From NCBI GenBank assembly GCA_035578155.1, contig JAPWDM010000043.1, positions 2,230,419 to 2,294,418 of the forward strand: 64,000 bases of DNA, given 5' to 3'. Positions 1 through 11,700 of this stretch are shown here, piece by piece. Each line of letters starts with the position of its first letter. Position 1 is the first letter of the stretch. The DNA comes from Brachynemurus nebulosus (Eukaryota; Arthropoda; Insecta; Neuroptera; Myrmeleontidae). The notes under the pieces were generated by a model. That model had not been told where the DNA came from. It was given only the letters and a program-made list of their open reading frames with translations, and did no database searches. The position numbers and the translations under genes are program-made.

Positions 1-203
1 ATGATTCTAGCATACATAGTTTATAGTCAGTAATAGCGTTCGGTATACATCGTATATATCCTTCACCCTTCTCTCAAGAACACGGAAAGTGAGACAGGAA
101 TATACAAATATCTCCAAAGTAAGGCAAAAGTTCTTCAAAACAAGTGTAATGTTCTTAAAAGTAAGAGCAAGGCACTTTGGCTAGGTGCGGTACGAATAGG
201 CTC
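1..203. mobile_element. right half of a foldback MITE (Harbinger-like family, cut by window edge)
   Basis: It shares with the elements at 17006-17292 and 49743-50090 the centre gcgttcggtatacatcgtat, the stretch gaaagtgagacaggaatata, and an end reading tacgaataggctc followed by att. Only the right arm is inside the window. In complete copies the ends are GGGCC...GGCCC-like with 3-base target duplications, as in PIF/Harbinger elements. Confidence 0.7.
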
Positions 204-599
204 ATTGTCATTTACTGCGTATCCACCACGCTGTTTGTAGAAATTCGATAAGAACGTCGAAGAACTAAAGTTCTTCGTCATCCTAATAAATCAATATCAT
301 ATTCCGTTTAGATATTTAGGACTGAAGGTTTGAGCAGTGACTTATTCGGCTTATTATATAACATTCAAGCAATAAAAATCTCACTGTATAAAAATATTCT
401 ACTCGGTTGTCAACTTGATCATATTTTTCTCCCTGGGCACTCTTTGTCTAAAATTTTTCCTGTAGATGGGAATTCTAGCAACGAAAAAAATAATTTAAAA
501 AGTTTCTTTCTAATAATATTCGTTAGTAACGATTCTATGATAGTCTTTCATTCATTTCTAACAAATATTTGATCTAGTTTATCAAAGGCTTAGGTTTAA
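204..599. other. AT-rich intergenic or intron sequence, nothing recognised
   Basis: No gene-like frame. It may be an upstream TRPM intron. Confidence 0.5.
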
Positions 600-1017
600 T
601 TGAGCAGCAAAATAAATACAAATTGATCAGCAAAAAAGGCTAATTGAGCAGCAACATGTGAGCAGCAGAATAAATAGATATGGTCAGCTATTAATATGCA
701 TATGCCAGCTCGTAAACTATTTGAGCGTCAAATAATACTGATGGTCTACTAAAAAAATTAAGGAGCAGCAATATGTGAGCAGCATTTAATATTTTTTTGG
801 TCTACTGTAAAGTTATTTAAACATCAAAAATATACATGACAATCATACTATTATAAGGAGGTATAAGGAGGTAAAGTTTGTGACTTTGTTGGTTTGTACT
901 ACTGAAGTAATCTCGAGAACTACCCAACCGATTTCAAAAATTTTTTCACTTGTATATAGGTAATATTGTTGGTTCTTGTATAGTCTACATTTAAAAGGTT
1001 AAAATTGTTTCTCAGTA

Positions 1018-1350
1018 CCCTAGGGCCCCAAAAAGGCTCAAAATAAACGGTTGGACGGATCATTACAAAATTTTACTCAAGTAACGTTGAGAAAATTTCC
1101 GAAAAAGTAAGCGTTATATCAAAATTAATTAGTCCTTAAGGATCCACCCAATATTACCCCAGGGTCCCAAAAAGGACCCAAATAATTGGCTGGACAGATC
1201 TTAACTAAATTTTGCTCGAACTGTACTGAGATCCTGAAAAAAATTAACTTGACGTTAAAAATACCCTCAAGGGAGACCCAAAAAAGGGCCATAATAAACG
1301 GCTGGATGGATTTTGATCAAATTTTATTCAAACATTACTTTCAACATAGT
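1018..1350. repeat. three degenerate tandem repeats of about 110-125 bases
   Basis: Three blocks begin with a C/G-rich segment of the form ggg.cccaaaaagg and continue with ataa.cgg.tgga.gga and a run of aaatttta-type sequence. They lie between the mirrored GAGCAGCAA clusters. Divergence between units is high. Confidence 0.55.
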
Positions 1351-1372
1351 AAAAAACAGAACACATCATAGT

Positions 1373-1407
1373 GATTTATGTATGATCATAGTGATCATAC
1401 ATAAATC
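1373..1407. repeat. 16-base perfect inverted repeat around TAG
   Basis: The arms gatttatgtatgatca and tgatcatacataaatc are perfectly complementary around a 3-base loop. The hairpin lies inside the GAGCAGCAA element. Confidence 0.8.
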
Positions 1408-1744
1408 GTTTATGTTAGACGTCATTTAAAAAAAAATCAAGCAGATCAGTCAATTTGCTACGCATTAATTTTTTTTTGCTGCTTAATAATTTTCTTTGCT
1501 GTTGAATTATCTTTTTGCTGCTCATTGTCAGTTATACTTTTTGCTACTCAGTTATCTTTTTTTCTGTTCAATATATGTTTTTTAGCATGCCAAATCATAT
1601 TATTATGTTGATCACATTTTGCTAGCAAAATAATTTAATAGATGTTAAAATAATTTTCTCGCTGAGAAAATATTTTTTTAGCTGATAAATTTTGCTGCTC
1701 AATAAATTAAATTGCTGCTCAAATAATTTATTCCCTTTATCAAA

Positions 1745-2334
1745 TTCTAGACCCAGAAGATCTATGAAAACCACGTTTTTGAACATTGATCATATAAACG
1801 TTTTTAAGTATTCATTCAAAGAAACACTTTGTATATAGATTTATACTGCAATCTTACAATTTTTAACCCAATTTTGCACATTGTATCTTAAATAATAGTT
1901 TTTTTTTTAAATAAAAGTTTAAGTAATTAATATTAAAAATAAAATGTATTTTGTAAAAATTTATGTTAATTGGGACTTTTTATTAACAAATCGATGTAGA
2001 AATACTTCTATTTTCTTTAAATATTGCCAACTGGCCTATTCAGTCATTTTTAGGCTTTTGCTTACTAAAAAAATGTAAAACTCATTTATCTCGAAACTAT
2101 AAATTTGTTATTTAATGAGTTCAAGTATTACTACGACAATATATCTTTTCCTGTTTCCCTTTTCTCCTCTTTATTGTTTACCTTTAAATGTAATTAATTT
2201 TACCGAATACTGTTGTTTGCTTATTTTACGCAAACTTTACCCATATATTAAACATAATATCACGTTCAACATTTTTCAAAATTTATCATATTATTTATTT
2301 TATAACATTTTCTCTTGCTTTCCTAAATTTTTAG
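1745..2334. other. AT-rich sequence upstream of the first visible TRPM exon
   Basis: Nothing recognised except the pyrimidine-rich acceptor tract that ends at 2334. The preceding TRPM exon was not found in the window. Confidence 0.5.
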
Positions 2335-2708
2335 GTGTCAGTGTGGTCTATCCTTCACATATCATGCCGGTTTACGAACAGAAATTGGTGAAAAAGGAGA
2401 GATATGGACGCCTGCAAAACATACTATAGCATCACCCACTGACGCGTATGGAACAATTGAATTTCAAGGTGGACCCCATCCAACCAAAGCTCAGTATGTA
2501 CGATTAGCTTACGATACACGACCGGACCTGATAGTACAATTATTTACAAGAGAATGGAGTCTAGAATTACCAAAGTTACTAATCACCGTACAAGGTGGCA
2601 AAGCCAATTTCGAACTTCAGCCAAAACTTAAAAAAGTACTTAGAAAAGGATTGTTGAAAGCAGCGAAAACAACCGGTGCTTGGATTTTCACTGGTGGTAC
2701 TAATACAG
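2335..2708 (+). CDS. Trpm: TRPM exon 1 of window (N-terminal melastatin homology region)
   Basis: It opens after a pyrimidine-rich acceptor (aaatttttag) with one base that completes a codon from an upstream exon. It reads [12 protein letters not shown], then [20 protein letters not shown], and [14 protein letters not shown], and ends [13 protein letters not shown]. The cysteine-rich start and the IFTGGTNTG stretch are hallmarks of the TRPM N-terminus. It ends with one base of a glycine codon before gtacgt. Confidence 0.95.
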
Positions 2709-5700
2709 GTACGTTTTTAGCTAATTGTCAATTTTTATTCCTCAGTAATTAACTCTGGATGTGTGTCCCAAGTGATACCCAAACTTTAGAACTAGCTTTA
2801 GGATACGTCTTCAAAAAAAAAAAAAAAATACATGTTTATATTAAAAGGGATGGATAAACTTTGATATACCAACAAAAAAATTAATATACTTATTACTAAA
2901 AAGAATTTGTTTACCTATTAGGTGTTACGAGGCAAGTTGGGGATGCATTACTACTGGAACGATCACAACGAAGCGGTCGTGTTATCAGTATTGGTATCGC
3001 TCCTTGGGGTATAGTCGAGAATAATCATGAACTAATTGGGCACAACCGAGATGTTCCTTATCATTCTATATCATCCCCTAGGTGAATGCTATTTTATTTA
3101 TATTTCTCTAACATTAAAAAAATTCTTTTAAATAATTATTATTTACTCAATCTATTTAATCCGACGTCATTGTGATATGGTATTTCACATACATTTCAAA
3201 ATAATTTCAAAGTAACGAGAAATTTCAAGAAATCTCTATGGAATCATATATTTTCATAATCACTAAAATATGTGAAAATATAATTTACCCAACCATAATG
3301 ATAATGTTATATTTATTCATTACTACAGTGTTAGGTTAAAATTGTATTTATAAAATAAATAAATAAAAGTATTGTTTTATTTCAGGTCTAAATATGCAGT
3401 ATTAAACAATAGACACGCTTATTTTTTATTAGTGGATAATGGTACCGGGGGGAGATATGGAGCTGAAATTATCCTCCGTAGGAAATTAGAAAAATATATA
3501 TCAAATCAAAAATTACATCCTTGTAAGTTTCTCATTAGGTTTGTTCTATAACAATACTATCCTTAATTATACAAGATATGTTTATTTAAAAAAGAGAAAA
3601 ATAGTGGCGCCCATTTTGTTTATTTAATTTGTTTAAAATTTTAGATACCCATAGTAGCATCCCAGTTGTGTGCTTAGTAATTGAAGGAGGAACAAATACA
3701 ATCCGAGCAGTCCTAGAATATGTCACAGATACACCACCTGTGCCAGTTGTTGTTTGTGATGGTTCTGGAAGAGCAGCTGATCTCATCGCCTTTACGCACA
3801 AGTAATAAAAAATATAAAAATTTTGATCAATTCGATTTACTTAGCACTCAAATTTTAGATACGCATCAGAAAATGGGGAACAAACCGTCTTAGAGTCAAT
3901 GAAAGATTATTTAATTAATACGATTCAAAGAACGTTTGAAGTGGGTGTGGAGCAAGCAGAATGTTTATACAACGAATTATTGCAATGTACCAGAAATAAA
4001 AAATTGGTAAATACAAAAAATAAATGGATAAATAATTATATAAATATATAAATATATAAATATGTAAATATATAAATATATAAATATATAAATATATAAA
4101 TATATAAATATATAAATATATAAATATATAAATATATAAATATATAAATATATAAATATATAAATATATAAATATATAAATATATAAATATATAAATATA
4201 TAAATATATAAATATATAAATATATAAATATATAAATATATAAATATATAAATATATAAATATATAAATATATAAATATATAAATATATAAATATATAAA
4301 TATATAAATATATTAAAACAAATGAAACTTTTTATTTTAGATAACAGTTTTTAGAATATCAGAACGTTCGGAAGACACATGTCAAGAATTAGATCAAACA
4401 ATTTTAACCGCGTTATTTAAATCCCAGCATTTATCTCCATCGGAACAGTTAAGTTTAGCATTGACTTGGAATCGAGTGGATATTGCACGCTCAGAAATTT
4501 TTATATATGGTCAAGAATGGCCTGCCGGCGCGTTAGAGGAAGCAATGATGCAAGCATTAGAACACGATAGGATTGATTTCGTTAAATTATTATTGGAAAA
4601 TGGTGTGAGCATGAAGAAATTTTTGACAATACCTCGATTAGAAGAACTTTATAATACAAAACAGGGACCTAGCAATACTTTAGGTTATATATTAAGAGAC
4701 GTTCGACCTCATATCCCCCGGGGATATATGTACACGTTACATGACATAGGTTTAGTCATAAATAAATTAATGGGTGGCGCATACAGGTAAATTACTCTTT
4801 TAAGGGTACCGTTTGGTCTAGATTGGAAAAAATCAATTTTTTGTTAATTTTCGTTTTTCATTTCAAAACATCTCAAGGTGTTAAAGAATTTCAGTAAAGT
4901 AGAAAACAGCTTGATATAGCCACTTTACTACTTGCTTTACTCCATTACCGGCTTATTCTATCCTACTTATAAAATCGCCCAGTGTCCAATAGTCCAAAAA
5001 TTGAACTATTTTTCTATCAAAATTATTTTGTTCTACCAAAACGACTATAGTAGGTAAAGTAAAATTGTATAAAAAGTATGATAGTGTAGTTTACCATTTT
5101 CTCTACCAGTGTAAGCTCAACTTAAGTAATAAGGAGCCACATGCATGATGTAAACATGTAAGTATGCATAGTTAGAATACTTAATTATAAAGCCCATTGT
5201 CATATATATTTACACATTTTTATGATGTACTGTAATAAATATATTTAATTTTTCTATATTTTACTCCAAAAAAATGCGAAAAACTCTGAAACCCTAATGA
5301 CACACCTTAATGCTCTACATGCATTTAGTTTTTGGTTTTCTTTTTTCATATATTATTGTAAATTTATGAAGATTGTGAGTAGATTAAGCCACTAAAGAAT
5401 GTAATTCACAAAAATTAACAAGTTTAAATTTAAAATAAAATTTTTGGAATTTTGTCCTAATTTTTTTTAAACAGCATTCCTGAAATGTTGTGAATGAAAG
5501 TATGAAATACAAGAAATCGGTTTTTTAAAAAGCCTTTACCAGACAGTACCCTTAAATATATTTACTTATGTGAGTAATTTTAACCAGATAATATTTTATA
5601 GAGCCTATTATACAAGACGAAAATTTCGACCAATTTATGCGAAAGTGATGAATAAATCGCCTCATGTGCATCGTAACTCTGCGTCATTCATACGTTACTA

Positions 5701-8700
5701 CTACGGTAATACATTAAGTGTTCTTGCTGAAGCACTGCCAACTACCAAAAATATGGCTCTTTTCGATTATCCATTTAATGAACTCCTAGTTAGTAGTAAA
5801 GTATTTGATGATTAATTCTTGTTTGTACAACATTCTCAATATTATTTATTTTATTTTAAGATTTGGGCTGTGTTAACAAAAAGGCAGCAAATGGCACTTT
5901 TAATGTGGCAACATGGTGAAGAGGCACTAGCAAAGTCATTAGTAGCATGTAAATTATATAAAGCAATGGCTCATGAAGCCGCAGAAGATGATTTAGAAAC
6001 TGAAATTTATGAAGAACTTCGAAATTATGGAAAAGAATTTGAAACAATCGGTAAACTCTTAAATCAAATTACAAGGTGAATAATCTGAGAATTGCTAATA
6101 TTTATTTTAAAAAATATCTAACTGATATTTACAAAACAGAAATTTAACTACAAAAAATAGTATCAACCTTCTAGGATCTAGGGTCTTAAATAGAAACTTG
6201 TTTTTAATAATTTGGTTTTATAATCAAATTTTTCAAATGCAAGCTGAGTTCATCAAACGCTGGATCCAAACAATATCGAAATGTATGATTTTTTAATAAG
6301 TCCAACCGGAATGCTCAAATAATTTTTACAGTGTACCTAAACGTCGCCAGTGATCCACATTATGAAACTCTGTGGACTTCGTATATTATCGATGACGTTA
6401 AGAGGAACCACTAGTGTGATCTCCTGAAAGAAAGGTGATTTTTTGGAATTTGTTTAAAGAAAACTACAACATGGAATGTTTTATTATTTTAATGATATTT
6501 TTGTGGATATATAATAAGTACATGATAAAATTTTTTAACCAAAAAATTAAAAATTCAGTGAGTTATTCGCAGTCTCCTAAAGCTCCAAAAAAAGTCCCTC
6601 CACTGCTGCAGTGATAGCGAGCTTCACAGTGCCTGAAATAAAAAACAGAGAAACAAGAAGTTTATTAAACTAGAAGGTATTGCCCGTACCACGACCCTCG
6701 ATCGAAAAAAGAATTAAACTTCAACAAAATGGTGGAGTTTTTAAAAAACGTTTGAAAATCTCGCGCGAAATAATGATTTTTTGAATACCAAAATTACATT
6801 TATTATTCGATCGGAAAACTAGAGGTTCATGGTATGAAGAAACATATACAAAAGAAGCTGCAATAAGAATCAAATCGATCGGATGATTTGTCTTCGAGTT
6901 ATAACTGCAGCAAATTTGAAAAATGTAGTTTTCCTTTATCTTACCTTTATTTTTGTTTTAAACACTAAGAATTCTGACTCATTTTTATTAAAATTATTTA
7001 CGATGTACTTACTATAACGGCCACAATAAAACTAGATGAGTCGTTTAAATGTGTCGGTATAGCAGCTCCAAAATAAGTGACTGGCACTGACAGCGACAGC
7101 CACGTACACGAAACCCCCCCACTTATTAACCATCATACATTTCTCAATACCTAAAGGTCAACAACATTTTTCATCATAGCTCAAAAACGATAAGAACTAG
7201 AAATCTTACTATAGAAATATTGGTTGCTCTCATCGGCGGCCACAATTCTCATTTATCTATAACTGATATATACAGGGTGTAAGAGAAATAACTCTTATCC
7301 TTTTAAGGGGTGTAACGATATGAGAAGGGTCATTCATAAATTAGCGCACTGATGCACTGTGGCGGTATTGCCACCAGTTCAAATTCTTGCCAACAGAGGC
7401 GCGACTGCACCACTTCAGCAGTTGGTAACAAGACAACTGCTATAAATAATAATATACAGAAAACATATCCATGGTTCCCGTGGGTCGGTGACGCATTTTG
7501 ACGCCAAGTTGTCGCATACACAAAATTTATCATAAAGCATTTTATAAAGTTATTTTTGTACTTAAATTAGAAAATAAATCAAAAAGTTATTTTTCATATT
7601 CTGTTTTGTTTTAATCAACGTGATTTAATATAGGTGCAAACCAAACACCTATAACTGGTGACCCGATTTCAACGGATAAAAAAGATAACCTCATTTTTAC
7701 CACGTGTTGTGAAGTGCATTAAAACATGACGCTGGAACGTTCTCCAACTCGAAAAGCAACAGGCAGCACTGCGATGAGTTAGGCAAGTGCACACAGTAGT
7801 AACACACCTAATCCTGCGAATAGCGACAATATCCTGGTAAATGCAAATAACAGTAACAATCAACAAACAGAACAAAACGACAATACAAGAACCAACAGTA
7901 ACAGCAATGACGACATAGTCTCCTTAGATTTCAAATTACCACCGTTCTGGAAGCAAGACCCAGCACTATGGTTCATCCAAGTAGATGCGGCTTTCCATAG
8001 AAGACGAATTACTAGCGACGAAAGCAAATACTGGTCCGTTATATCTCACATGGACCCATAGCTACTACAATACGTGTCAGATATCGTTAAAAGACCACCT
8101 TCACAGACAAGTACAAAACACTCAAAGACAATTTAATCTCTCGTTTAAGCACATCCCAAGAACATCAGTTACAAATTTTAATCGACGGTATAGAACTAGG
8201 CGACAGCAAACCATCACAGCTACTACGTCGAATGCAAGATTTAGCTAATAACCAGATCTCAGAAGATGTTCTACGCTCGTTATGGTTAAAACGTTTACCA
8301 CCAAACGTACGCTTCGTAGAAACCAATCTTAGTGGAGCAGCTAATTTAGCTGATCGCTTAACTGAAATAAGTCCAACACCATACGTCATGTCTACCGATA
8401 ACCATAAAGATGTCAACGCCATAAATTCAATTAAAACCATAGATGAACAACGGATAGGAAAACTAGAAAAATCAGTCGAAGCCTTGATATCATCGGTGAA
8501 AGAACTCACCATAAGTGTGAAAAACCGCGATCATATCCCAAGAAGCCGATCACGATTACGAGCTCAATCTTACAGCCAATTATCATCAAACAACCCCGGC
8601 ACCTGTTTCTATCATCAAAAATTCAAAGAAAAGGCCATACGTTGTTTGCAACCATGCAGTTTCGTCGAAAAGCAGGGAAACTAAACAAGCTGTCACCAGA

Positions 8701-11700
8701 GCAGGCGGTCGGTGACAACAAACACATTCAAAAAGAATACCGCCTTCACGTTTTTGACAGAAACAATAATATAAAATTCTTGGTAGATTCCGGCTCGATA
8801 GTCTCAGTATTACCTTATTCTCTATTGAAAGCAAGACCGAAACCAGGCTCACTAAAATTATACGCAGCCAACTCCAGCGTTATCAACACATACGGAAACA
8901 TGTTTATGCAACTAGATTTGGGTCTACGCCGAGCTTTTCGATGGTCGTTCCTGATAGCTAACGTAAAAACAGCCATCATTGAAGCTGACTTTCTAGCTCA
9001 TTTTGGACTGATTATCCACCTCCAAAAGAGATGCCTTATTGACTCCAACACATCTCTAGCAGCAAAAGGTGAAATAATTAAAGCAACCATCCATAGCATC
9101 TCTACAGTCAACCAACAAAACATTTATGCGAACCTCCTTAAAGATTTTGTCGATGTTACCAAACCACCAATCACACCACCTACAGAAGCAACATCTCCAG
9201 TTTCGCATCATATCGAAACAGCAAAGACAATTTAATCTCTCGTTTAAGCACATCCCAAGAACATCAGTTACAAATTTTAATCGACGGTATAGAACTAGGC
9301 GACAGCAAACCATCACAGCTACTACGTCGAATGCAAGATTTAGCTAATAACCAGATCTCAGAAGATGTTCTACGCTCGTTATGGTTAAAACGTTTACCAC
9401 CAAACGTACGCTTCGTAGAAACCAATCTTAGTGGAGCAGCTAATTTAGCTGATCGCTTAACTGAAATAAGTCCAACACCATACGTCATGTCTACCGATAA
9501 CCATAAAGATGTCAACGCCATAAATTCAATTAAAACCATAGATGAACAACGGATAGGAAAACTAGAAAAATCAGTCGAAGCCTTGATATCATCGGTGAAA
9601 GAACTCACCATAAGTGTGAAAAACCGCGATCATATCCCAAGAAGCCGATCACGATTACGAGCTCAATCTTACAGCCAATTATCATCAAACAACCCCGGCA
9701 CCTGTTTCTATCATCAAAAATTCAAAGAAAAGGCCATACGTTGTTTGCAACCATGCAGTTTCGTCGAAAAGCAGGGAAACTAAACAAGCTGTCACCAGAG
9801 CAGGCGGTCGGTGACAACAAACACATTCAAAAAGAATACCGCCTTCACGTTTTTGACAGAAACAATAATATAAAATTCTTGGTAGATTCCGGCTCGATAG
9901 TCTCAGTATTACCTTATTCTCTATTGAAAGCAAGACCGAAACCAGGCTCACTAAAATTATACGCAGCCAACTCCAGCGTTATCAACACATACGGAAACAT
10001 GTTTATGCAACTAGATTTGGGTCTACGCCGAGCTTTTCGATGGTCGTTCCTGATAGCTAACGTAAAAACAGCCATCATTGAAGCTGACTTTCTAGCTCAT
10101 TTTGGACTGATTATCCACCTCCAAAAGAGATGCCTTATTGACTCCAACACATCTCTAGCAGCAAAAGGTGAAATAATTAAAGCAACCATCCATAGCATCT
10201 CTACAGTCAACCAACAAAACATTTATGCGAACCTCCTTAAAGATTTTGTCGATGTTACCAAACCACCAATCACACCACCTACAGAAGCAACATCTCCAGT
10301 TTCGCATCATATCGAAACAGCAGGAACTCCGGTAGCGGAACGTGCTAGGAAACTAGCAGGCGACAAATTAAAAGCACTACGGACCGAACTAAAGTTCATG
10401 CTGGAGCAAGGGATAATTCGTCCCTCGAATAGCCCATGGGCAAGCCCAGTGCACTTACAGCCAAAGAAAACCGGGGGTTGGCGTGTGTGTGGTGATTATA
10501 GGAAGCTAAATGCCAAAACAACACCGGACAGGTATTCAACTCCGTTGCTACAAGACTTATTTCAACGGTTACACGGCAAAAAGATATTCTCAACATTAGA
10601 CCTGGTACGAGCCTATCACCAGATACCGATGGCGCAACAAGATATAAAGAAAACAGCGATCAACACACCTTTTGGCTTGTATGAGTACACAATCATGCCA
10701 TTTGGGTTACGTAACGCATCGCAAACATTCCAGAGATTCGTTGACACTGTTTTTAGAGGACTTGACTTCGTCTTCATTTACCTTGACGATGTGTTAATCA
10801 TGTCAGAAACGCACGAACAGCACCTGGATCACCTGAAACAAGTATTCCAACGCCTCCGGAAACATAACCTAGTCATCAATACTAGTAAATGCGTATTTGG
10901 GCAGGAGCAAATTCAATACCTGGGTTACACAATCAACCAAAACGGCTACCAACCACCTGCAGAGCGCGTTCAAGCTATCCTCGAGTACAAACGACCAGAA
11001 ACCATACAAAACCTACGAAGATTTATTGGTGTAATCAACTATTATCGCAGGTGCATTCCCAATGCAGCAAATCTACAAGCACCATTAAAGGAAATAACAA
11101 AAGAATCGAAAAAGAACGACAAACGGAAAGTTCCGTGGACACCAACCACCATTCAAGCTTTCGAAGAATCCAAACGAAGTATAGCAGCAGCAACACTGAT
11201 GTCTTTCCCAGACCCCAATGCACCGCTAGTACTGAAGACCGACGCCTCCGACACGGCCATAGGGGCGGCGTGAGAGCAGCTTGTTGACGATCAGTGGAAA
11301 CCAATCGGCTTGTTTTCTCGTAAATTGAATTCAACCGAAAAAAATTACAGCACATACGACCGTGAGCTACTCGCAATATTCACAGCTATAAAATTCTTCC
11401 AGCACATCTTAGAAGATCGCCAATTTATCATTAAAACTGATCACAAACCGCTAATCTACGCCTTACACAAAAAATCAGAACAAGCATCACCACGTCAATT
11501 ACGACAATTATCCTTCATATCACAGTTCAGCACGGAAATAGTCTACGTCAAAGGCGAAGACAACATCGTTGCAGACGCAATGTCTAGAATAAACCAAATA
11601 AACATGCCGACAATCGTTGGTCCATGGGAAATACAAGAAGCTCAAGCTGATGACAACGAACTACGAGACTTACTAAGCAATCCAAATACGTCATTGAAAT

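Larger units (their letters stand above)
600..1735. repeat. element with subterminal GAGCAGCAA motifs in opposite orientation at its two ends
   Basis: The motif ttGAGCAGCAa and close variants (tgagcagca, gatcagcaa) occurs several times at 600-790. It recurs in reverse (ttgctgctcaa, ttgctgctta) several times at 1470-1730. Such mirrored clusters are typical subterminal transposase-binding repeats of DNA transposons. The exact ends and target duplication could not be fixed. Confidence 0.5.

Noticed and set aside
4018..4315. Regular short repeats that could be taken for a CRISPR array
   Set aside because: The unit is 8 bases without spacers; it is a microsatellite in an insect intron.
5819..6079. 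A separate 86-residue gene starting [10 protein letters not shown]
   Set aside because: The first 14 residues are intron; the rest is TRPM exon 8 and continues in exon 9.
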